From an uncultured Ruminiclostridium sp. (GTDB lineage Bacteria; Bacillota; Clostridia; Oscillospirales; Ruminococcaceae): DNA of 35,191 bases. Each line of letters opens with the position of its first letter. The stretch's first letter is position 1. The notes under the pieces were generated by a model that worked only from the letters and a program-made list of their open reading frames with translations, did not search any database and was not told the origin of the DNA. The position numbers were made by a program, and so were the translations under genes. The DNA lies in assembly GCA_947627695.1 (NCBI GenBank), contig CANQXF010000020.1, positions 1 to 35,191 on the forward strand, read 5' to 3'. Positions 29,441 to 35,191 of the stretch are shown here, piece after piece.

Positions 29441-29461
29441 TTATCCCTTGCCCCCTGCAAT

Positions 29462-30697
29462 TTAGCCGCCCGCCGCCGCCTTTCTCTTTACGCGGATAAA
29501 TCCGTTGTAAGCTACGACCGCGCCGCCGATAAAGATTGACGCGCGATATGCGATTTGTCCCGACTTGAATTTGAAGTCTGTACTTTTTTTGGTGTCGATG
29601 TCGGAAAAAATCGCAAGTTCGTAGTTTTCAAGCACGCCGTAAGCCATAGCATACTCGGCGTTTTCGGTTGCTGCCGCTGATACTGCCGCGCAAGCCGAAT
29701 TGATGATGAACGGAACGCCGTCGATTGTTCCCGTATTGCCATTGTTGACGATCGTGTAAACCTTGCGCCCCTGCTTATCCCGTAACTTCGCAAAAGCCTT
29801 TAAGTCGGCTTTGTTAAGGATAAGGGTCGCCACCGCTTCCACGTCTTCGTCGCCGCCGTAGGAATAGATGATCTCGTCAAGCGTGCCGTCGTCGATTGCG
29901 GATAACTCAATATCCGTTTTTCTGTCGATCACGTCGTCCGTTGCTTTGGACGGATTGTAGAAAATACCCTTGATCTTGTTCGTGCTGCCGTCGCCGTTCA
30001 GAATCATGCGGGTAATGTAGCGGCGCACCGCGCGGGTAACGCTTTCCTCTACAACGCCGTCATAATCTGCGGACGGCAACTTAACCATTTCTTCGGGTTC
30101 TTCCGTGTAAGCCGTGATTTTCTGCTTTTCGATCGTTACGTAACCGAAAACGGGTTCTGTTGCGTTGTAATCTTTGCCCTCGTCGGTTGTTCCTGCGCCG
30201 TCGCCGTAGCCTTTCACGAATCCCCGTTCGTATGTCTCGCCGCCGTTTAACGATACCGCTTTTACGCGGTCAAGCAGCGAAGAAACGTTGTTGAATGTGG
30301 GTTTTAAGTCGTTTGCCGTATGGGTAACGGGCGCGGTCTGTGATACGGAAAGAGTCGCTTTTACACGGTGCGAAATTGTCCGCGCGGAAAATTTAACTTC
30401 TTTCCCTGCCTTGATCGCCTTTCCGCGTTCCTCAAACGCCTTGACCTTGCCGTTTGCTTCGCCGCTCTCGCCCTGCTTCCCCTCGTCGCCGTCGCCCTCG
30501 TCGGGTTCTGCGACTGCTGCCATTTTCGCAATGCGGTCGCGGGCTTTTGCGTCCTCGATGATCGCTTTTGCGTCCTCAACTTCCGCGACGATCGCCGCAA
30601 GCGCGTCGCCCTCTGCCGTCTTGCTTTTTTCCACAAGCCCCGCGACGTGCTTTTCGAGTTCTTTCACGCTCATTTTGATTAAGTCCTCATGTTTCAT
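29462..30697 (-). CDS. Major capsid protein (HK97 fold)
   Basis: A 411-residue HK97-type capsid protein. The N-terminal 100-120 residues form a charged coiled-coil delta/scaffold domain (VKELEKHVAGLVEKSKTAEG ... VEDAKAIIEDAKA), likely removed by the adjacent protease. Core motifs include KQKITAYTEEPEEM, SVTRAVRRYITRMILNGDGS, NKADLKAFAKLRDKQGR and VPFIINSACA, characteristic of the fold. The C-terminus is basic. It follows the protease gene by 17 bases. Confidence 0.93.
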   Translation of the reverse strand: MKHEDLIKMSVKELEKHVAGLVEKSKTAEGDALAAIVAEVEDAKAIIEDAKARDRIAKMAAVAEPDEGDGDEGKQGESGEANGKVKAFEERGKAIKAGKEVKFSARTISHRVKATLSVSQTAPVTHTANDLKPTFNNVSSLLDRVKAVSLNGGETYERGFVKGYGDGAGTTDEGKDYNATEPVFGYVTIEKQKITAYTEEPEEMVKLPSADYDGVVEESVTRAVRRYITRMILNGDGSTNKIKGIFYNPSKATDDVIDRKTDIELSAIDDGTLDEIIYSYGGDEDVEAVATLILNKADLKAFAKLRDKQGRKVYTIVNNGNTGTIDGVPFIINSACAAVSAAATENAEYAMAYGVLENYELAIFSDIDTKKSTDFKFKSGQIAYRASIFIGGAVVAYNGFIRVKRKAAAGG

Positions 30698-30714
30698 TGT
30701 TCTTTGCTCCTTTC

Positions 30715-31482
30715 TTATGGTTTAAGCATTGATATATAATTGCGCATAACCGCGTCGCGGGCTTTTGCCGTTTCGCGTTTTGCTCTTTCTTCGTCCGCAT
30801 TCGGTTTTTTCGCCCCCTGCGGCTGCTTCTCAAAAAGTCCTTTCGGTATTTTTGATTTATCCGCGCGGTTTAAGATATAGTCGCCGCAAGCTGCGGCGAT
30901 CTCGACCGCGTCCGTGACCTCGACGTTGAAATACTCCGCTGCTCTTGCGCCGTTTAACCAACTTTCCGCGTCCATAAGTTTCTTTATGTCCTCTGCGGTC
31001 ACTCCCTCGCGCAAATGCTTGTCGTATGCGTTCAGCATTCCGACCGCGACTTTGTCTAAGTCGTTAGCCATTTTGCGAAGTTCTGCGGCGTTTCCCTCTG
31101 CATAACTCCACGGGTTGTGAATCATCAAAAAAGCGTTGGACGGGATTTTGGGCGGCTCACTTCCCGCAAATGCTATCACTGACGCGATAGACCCCGCCAA
31201 ACCGTCGACGATCACTTGCACTTTGTTCTTTTCCGCGTGGCGTTTAATCATGTTGTATATTGCGATACCCGCAAAAACCGAACCGCCGCCCGAATTGATG
31301 TAGACTGTTAAGTCTTTCCCGTCCTGCGCCGCTAAAAAGTTTTTAACCGCGTCTGGGTATTGATCGGCTTCGTCCCATGCGCCGCACCAATCCGAAACAA
31401 TGTCCCCGTAAAAATACAAGTCTGCCGTCTGTTCGGTTTCGTTCTTGATCTCGAAACAGTTTAATATTTTAGACACATTCAC
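30715..31482 (-). CDS. Head maturation protease (ClpP-like)
   Basis: A 255-residue serine protease of the ClpP/SppA-like phage prohead protease type. TVYINSGGGSVFAGIAIYNMI (59-79), VDGLAGSIASVIA (92-104) with catalytic Ser98 and FLMIHNPWSYAEGNA (118-132) with His122 are visible. The C-terminal 50 residues are charged. It cleaves the capsid delta domain during head maturation. The start overlaps the portal gene's end by 4 bases. Confidence 0.92.
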   Translation of the reverse strand: MNVSKILNCFEIKNETEQTADLYFYGDIVSDWCGAWDEADQYPDAVKNFLAAQDGKDLTVYINSGGGSVFAGIAIYNMIKRHAEKNKVQVIVDGLAGSIASVIAFAGSEPPKIPSNAFLMIHNPWSYAEGNAAELRKMANDLDKVAVGMLNAYDKHLREGVTAEDIKKLMDAESWLNGARAAEYFNVEVTDAVEIAAACGDYILNRADKSKIPKGLFEKQPQGAKKPNADEERAKRETAKARDAVMRNYISMLKP

Positions 31483-32783
31483 ACCCCCTTTGTTTCCGTT
31501 GCTTTTACCGTTGGAATATATAGCGCAATCATTTTTTGCCTGTTCTGCGCTCCTGCTGCCGCGTCGCCGCTTTCGTTTCCCGTATCTTTGCCGTCCTGCT
31601 GCCCGCCGCTGTTATCTTCCCCGATCTGGTAAATGCTTTGGTCGTCTGCTTTTACATAGTTCAGCGATACCATGCGCACGTCGCCGTCCTCGATCGGTTC
31701 AAAATACATCATTTCGCGGTATTCGTTAATCGTGATAATGCCACGGTCGAATAATTGCGCCCCTAACGTGACGCGGGTCTGCAATGTGGCGTACTGCAAT
31801 CGGTTTGCGGTAAAAATGATCTTGTTACCGAAGCCGCGTTCGCGCTCCGACAATAATTTGAATGTAAATTCAAGTGAAAGCTGAATTGCGATCGGCTCAA
31901 TTACCGCTTCGTAAAAAGCATTCCATTCACTTTCTGTATAAGACCCGTTTAGTATCTTTTCGTTGATGATGTAATAGCGGTATAAATTTTCGCGTAAAAA
32001 CTGTGCTTGTGTGACTGGTATAATCGGCGTTTTCTGTGAGATTTCGTGAAATTCCATAGTCGAGTCAAGCCCCGCTATGCCGCCGTCATTTTCTGCCGTC
32101 ATGTACGCGTTTTGAAACTCCCGCACTTTCTTTTTCAAGTCTTCTTCGTTGGAAAGGTTTTTATATTGCAAATACCCTTTCAAATTCGCGCTATTTCTTA
32201 CGGTATTGCGCAAGTTTTCTCCCGTGGTGTCTAACAATTCAAGTGTTGTCTTTAACTGCGCGTCTGGCGGCGTCCCCAAAAATCGCTTTTTGTTGTAGCG
32301 GCTTTTGATGTGGATAACTGATTGATAGGGCAATGTATATTCTTTTCCGTCGTAGTCCCATGTAAAGCGAAAAAATATATTGCCCGTTTCGTTGTCTTCC
32401 CAAATGCGGAAAGACCGCGCCGTTACGGGGACGATCGACTGCACTTTGGAAAAGTCGGGCGTGTAGAATATAACCGCAAAGGCGTTTGATTTGTAAACCA
32501 AATCGGACGCCATTTTGTAAAGCCCGTCAAAGGGCGTTATTTCTGCCGACCAACGAAGCGACAAAAGCCTTGAAAGATAGTCGTCTCTTACCGTTAGCCC
32601 GTTGCCGTCTTTCCTCACGACCTGCGGCGTTAATTTCCCCAAATTTGACCCGATCGCGTGCGCAATGCTTCCCACCACGTCGGACGAATAAAGGTCGCTT
32701 GACGCTTGATACTCCCCGCGAAAGGCAAAGACGGGCGCGAATTTATAGCGTCTTAAACTCAACAAATTTTTTATGATACCCAA
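31479..32783 (-). CDS. Portal protein
   Basis: A 434-residue HK97-type portal. YLSRLLSLRWSAEITPFDGLYKMASDLVY, SYNKKRFLG-like (IKSRYNKKRFLGTPP), IQLSLEFTFKLLSERERGFGN and ATLQTRVTLGAQLFDRGIITINEYREMMYFEPIEDGD are the family-typical segments. It forms the dodecameric DNA gate at the vertex that binds terminase and connectors. It is preceded by a terminator-like hairpin after the terminase gene. Confidence 0.92.
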   Translation of the reverse strand: MGIIKNLLSLRRYKFAPVFAFRGEYQASSDLYSSDVVGSIAHAIGSNLGKLTPQVVRKDGNGLTVRDDYLSRLLSLRWSAEITPFDGLYKMASDLVYKSNAFAVIFYTPDFSKVQSIVPVTARSFRIWEDNETGNIFFRFTWDYDGKEYTLPYQSVIHIKSRYNKKRFLGTPPDAQLKTTLELLDTTGENLRNTVRNSANLKGYLQYKNLSNEEDLKKKVREFQNAYMTAENDGGIAGLDSTMEFHEISQKTPIIPVTQAQFLRENLYRYYIINEKILNGSYTESEWNAFYEAVIEPIAIQLSLEFTFKLLSERERGFGNKIIFTANRLQYATLQTRVTLGAQLFDRGIITINEYREMMYFEPIEDGDVRMVSLNYVKADDQSIYQIGEDNSGGQQDGKDTGNESGDAAAGAQNRQKMIALYIPTVKATETKGV

Positions 32784-32829
32784 CGCCCGCGCCCCCTTTC
32801 TTCGCTCATTCTAAACACATATTACACAT

Positions 32830-32864
32830 AAAAAACGTCCGATTGTGCCAAACTTTCGGACGTT
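32830..32864 (-). terminator. Terminator between large terminase and portal genes
   Basis: In the minus sense AACGTCCGA, 13-base loop, TCGGACGTT, then TTTTATG: a perfect 9-bp stem followed by a T run. It splits packaging genes from the structural operon. A half CATATT-type dyad at 32818-32831 lies just after it, which may mark a separate promoter for the portal operon. Confidence 0.7.
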
Positions 32865-32888
32865 TCTAAACCTTGTCGAAGCCGCTAT

Positions 32889-34616
32889 TTATGCGGGTTT
32901 ATGCTCATTTTTTAATTGTTTGCCGACTTCGTCGTGATATTTCATTTTAACCGCCAATGCGTCAAAGACTGCTGCCGCTCCGTCGATGTGTTCCCGCTTC
33001 TCGATTTTTACGGGTTTCATGCGGCTGTCATTCAAGTTTATATCTACTGCCACGTTTAGCAAGTGGGATTGTAAAAGGGCGTTGTCGCCGATGTTGTAAC
33101 GTCCGTCTTTTAGATCGCCCTCGAAGTTGTGCAGCACGGGCGTCAAGTTCGTGCCTTGATACACGTCGTCCATGTGGAAGCCGTCTTCCCGCATTTCTTG
33201 TATTAAATAATCTGCCATATATCTGTCATAGCCAACTTTTAACGGCAATATTTTATATACTTTCACTAAATCCAAAAACCATTTATGCACGTCTTTATAG
33301 TCGACGACGTGTTCTCCAGATAGGTGCAAAAACCCTTTTTCCACAAAAATATTATAGGGTCTGTTTTCTTCGTTTATTGCGATCTTGTACCTTTCGGCGG
33401 GCATATAAAAATTGCAAAAAATATAATTTATTCCGTCGCGCTCTATGATGATACAAGCCGCCGTCAAGTCCGTCGTGCGCGATAGGTCGATACCGCCCAC
33501 GCAATAGCAGCCGCGAAAATCTTCAAGGGATAGCCGCACGGGGTCGCCGTGTTCATCTTTCCCGACTGCCTTTTCCACGTCTGCAAATTCAAGCCATGCG
33601 ACCGCTGAATTTTGCTTGATGTTGCAATACTTCGTCAAAAACTCCGCTTTTTTGGGCAAGGAAGCGCGGGCGATCGCTATTTGCTCTTTGTAAAATTCCC
33701 ATGATACGGAAATATCCAAATTCGGGTTAGATTTTTCCAATTCCTCGCGGGTGTCCCATAATTCGGGGTCGTCCACGGTATAGAGAAACGGCAAAAGCCT
33801 TTTTTCTTCGCTATGCCCTTTCAGAAATGCCGATGATCTGCGTATCAGTTCGTCGAAGACTCCGTCGTTGATATATCCTGCCGTTGATGTGGATAATATC
33901 ACGGGTTGCCGTCTGCTGCCGATTGCCGACGTCATAACTTCGTATTGCTTCAAGCCTTGATCGCCGTTCCATGCTTCCATTTCGTCGTTTAACACAAAAT
34001 GCGGGTTGAATCCGTCCGACTTTTTAGAGTTAAAGGCAATCTTTTTGATCGTGGTGTTAAACTCTTTGATATAAATATCAGACCGCCGCTTTTTTGTAAT
34101 GCGGTCGAGTTCTTCTTCCGATTGCACGATCTGATAAAACGCGTCGAAGCATAGGTCGGCTTGATCTAATTTCGGCGCAAGACAATACAATTTCGCGCCG
34201 TATTCCCCGTCGATGTATGCCATGTATGCCATGATTGCGGCAGCGAAAAGGGTCTTTCCATTCTTCCGCGCAACCAAAAGAAATACTTCCCGAAACTGCC
34301 GATAACCCGTCGCGGGGTCGATTATTCCGAATATCGCCGAAACAATAGCTTTTTGCCACAACTCCAACTTTAGCAAATCTGACCGCCCCTCTGAATGGTG
34401 ACAAAAGTTTTCGATAAATCGGATTGCCTTTTTTGCTTTTTTGTCTTTGTAGATGTAGACCCCGCTTTTAATGCCGTCGGTCAAGATTTTATATATTTTT
34501 TTGATATTCTTTCCGACGCGCACCCTGCCCGCCATGATCTCGCCGTAATACTCGAAAATATAATTGTCGGCGGTACTGCTGCCGCCCGCGTTCTTTCCTG
34601 CTGCCATTTTCCCCAT
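32889..34616 (-). CDS. terL: Terminase large subunit (TerL)
   Basis: A 575-residue packaging motor. It has an ATPase domain with a Walker A-like LVARKNGKT (114-122), Walker B and catalytic Glu in HFVLNDEMEAW (206-216), and a coupling motif STSTAGY (242-248). The nuclease domain has GGIDLSRTTDLTA (374-386), with metal-binding Asp377 and Asp383, and HIDGAAAVFDALAV near the C-terminus. This is the HK97/Terminase_1 type, usually cos-packaging. It follows terS by 7 bases. Confidence 0.94.
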   Translation of the reverse strand: MGKMAAGKNAGGSSTADNYIFEYYGEIMAGRVRVGKNIKKIYKILTDGIKSGVYIYKDKKAKKAIRFIENFCHHSEGRSDLLKLELWQKAIVSAIFGIIDPATGYRQFREVFLLVARKNGKTLFAAAIMAYMAYIDGEYGAKLYCLAPKLDQADLCFDAFYQIVQSEEELDRITKKRRSDIYIKEFNTTIKKIAFNSKKSDGFNPHFVLNDEMEAWNGDQGLKQYEVMTSAIGSRRQPVILSTSTAGYINDGVFDELIRRSSAFLKGHSEEKRLLPFLYTVDDPELWDTREELEKSNPNLDISVSWEFYKEQIAIARASLPKKAEFLTKYCNIKQNSAVAWLEFADVEKAVGKDEHGDPVRLSLEDFRGCYCVGGIDLSRTTDLTAACIIIERDGINYIFCNFYMPAERYKIAINEENRPYNIFVEKGFLHLSGEHVVDYKDVHKWFLDLVKVYKILPLKVGYDRYMADYLIQEMREDGFHMDDVYQGTNLTPVLHNFEGDLKDGRYNIGDNALLQSHLLNVAVDINLNDSRMKPVKIEKREHIDGAAAVFDALAVKMKYHDEVGKQLKNEHKPA

Positions 34617-34623
34617 ATCCTCG

Positions 34624-35124
34624 TCAATCCTTTTCTACTTCGTCACGCATGGACGCTAACGCCGATTTTGCTTTTATTTCTTTCGGCGGTAAAAGTTCGA
34701 TCAGCTTGTCGATGTTTGATTGATACGCTCGGCAATACTTGTCGTAGATAGCGACGGCGGGGTTCTCTTTCGGGTAACGCTGTTTTCCGTTCACGACCTC
34801 GGCTTGCAACCCGTCCGCAATAAGGCTTTCCCGTGCTTGCCGTATCGTGACCGCTTGGAATGCGACTTCGTTTACCTTTCGGGCGATCAGCTTCTTTTTG
34901 CGGTTGTCCTTTACCCCCGCAAAGAAACGAAGCAAGGTCTTTTTTTCTTCTTCGATGTTTTCGTCGGTCAGAATATCGCCCGCCGCTTCGCGTTTTGCTG
35001 CTTTGAGTAAAGCCGCCCGTCTTTCTTTCGGGATAGACTCGTAAATTGTCAAAAGTTCGCGTAACTCTTTCAATGTTTCGCCATTCCCGCCCATATCCGC
35101 GCTATTATCTTCTTTTTTTGCCAC
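34624..35124 (-). CDS. terS: Terminase small subunit (P27-like)
   Basis: A 166-residue protein. The C-terminal part KQRYPKENPAVAIYDKYCRAYQSNIDKLIELLPP is characteristic of P27-family small terminases; the N-terminus is charged and helical. It recognises the packaging site. The start is taken at GTG 35124, with AAGGGGG 10 bases before it. A TTG at 35133 in the same frame is too close to the ribosome binding site. Confidence 0.85.
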   Translation of the reverse strand: MAKKEDNSADMGGNGETLKELRELLTIYESIPKERRAALLKAAKREAAGDILTDENIEEEKKTLLRFFAGVKDNRKKKLIARKVNEVAFQAVTIRQARESLIADGLQAEVVNGKQRYPKENPAVAIYDKYCRAYQSNIDKLIELLPPKEIKAKSALASMRDEVEKD

Positions 35125-35133
35125 TTCCCACAA

Positions 35134-35191
35134 ACCCCCTTACGCGCACGCGCACGCGTAGCGTTTTTTTTACGGCACTCCCTCGGTTCTC
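35134..35191. other. Right end of the genome: alternating CG/CA tract and GTTCTC terminal repeat
   Basis: ACGCGCACGCGCACGCG (35141-35157) is a purine-pyrimidine alternating tract that could adopt Z-DNA. An A8 run on the minus strand follows. The last six bases GTTCTC equal the first six of the window. No gene is present. By analogy with HK97-like phages this zone next to terS is where a cos site or terS binding site would lie. Confidence 0.4.

Noticed and set aside
1-35191. tRNA genes and CRISPR arrays
   Set aside because: No cloverleaf with a TTCRA-type arm and no regularly spaced repeats were noticed by eye; a covariance search was not possible.

Overview
The window reads as one complete, or nearly complete, temperate siphophage genome. 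It starts beside the HNH gene, ends beside the small terminase gene, and holds an integrase but no bacterial housekeeping genes. The host is probably a Gram-positive bacterium of the Bacillota, most likely Clostridia. This is inferred from the AGAAAGG-type ribosome binding sites, the GH73-SH3 endolysin, the large serine recombinase and the tail genes. The 6-base GTTCTC occurs at both ends, and the order HNH, TerS, TerL would be continuous if the ends were joined. The cut therefore probably lies at or near the packaging site of a circular or cos-ended genome. The integrase sits mid-window, so this is phage gene order and not an integrated prophage bounded by att sites.

Layout on the + strand: 0.1-9.95 kb is a leftward early/middle operon. 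It holds a late-regulator-like protein, an HUH rolling-circle Rep, three DNA methyltransferases, a membrane-anchored lytic transglycosylase, a HAD-like protein and many small unknowns. A single rightward orphan gene sits at 9.27 kb. The lysogeny switch is at 9.7-10.5 kb: a leftward XRE regulator, a divergent promoter pair covered by four related 18-bp operators, and a rightward XRE repressor followed by the serine recombinase (10.55-12.29 kb). A leftward accessory block of small genes (12.33-14.97 kb) carries two near-identical terminator + promoter + palindrome units. The rest is leftward late genes, in transcription order: small and large terminase, portal, ClpP-like protease, HK97 capsid, connector proteins, major tail protein, frameshifted tail chaperones, tape measure, Dit, Tal-like protein, baseplate/fibre protein, the retroelement cassette, small membrane proteins, holin and endolysin.

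The standout system is a diversity-generating retroelement (DGR) at 17.1-20.2 kb, in the order variable protein, avd, TR, reverse transcriptase. A 126-bp template repeat (18463-18588) matches the 3' end of the variable gene (19136-19261) with 14 differences. Every one falls on a template adenine in the coding sense, and all change amino acids in a C-type-lectin/FGE-like domain. A GC hairpin with a GAAA loop lies 14 bases past the variable repeat. The target lies next to the tail-tip genes, so it is probably the receptor-binding protein.

A second layer of possible variation is in the methyltransferases. Two of the three are knocked out of frame by exactly one extra G in a poly-G run (G9 and G8), and the third has an in-frame G7 at an equivalent Gly-Gly pair. 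Either these are phase-variable genes or the homopolymer lengths are sequencing errors. The window also shows a -1 frameshift site (CCCAAAC) for the tail chaperone pair, missed by simple ORF calling, and several small membrane-protein genes below the usual size cutoff.
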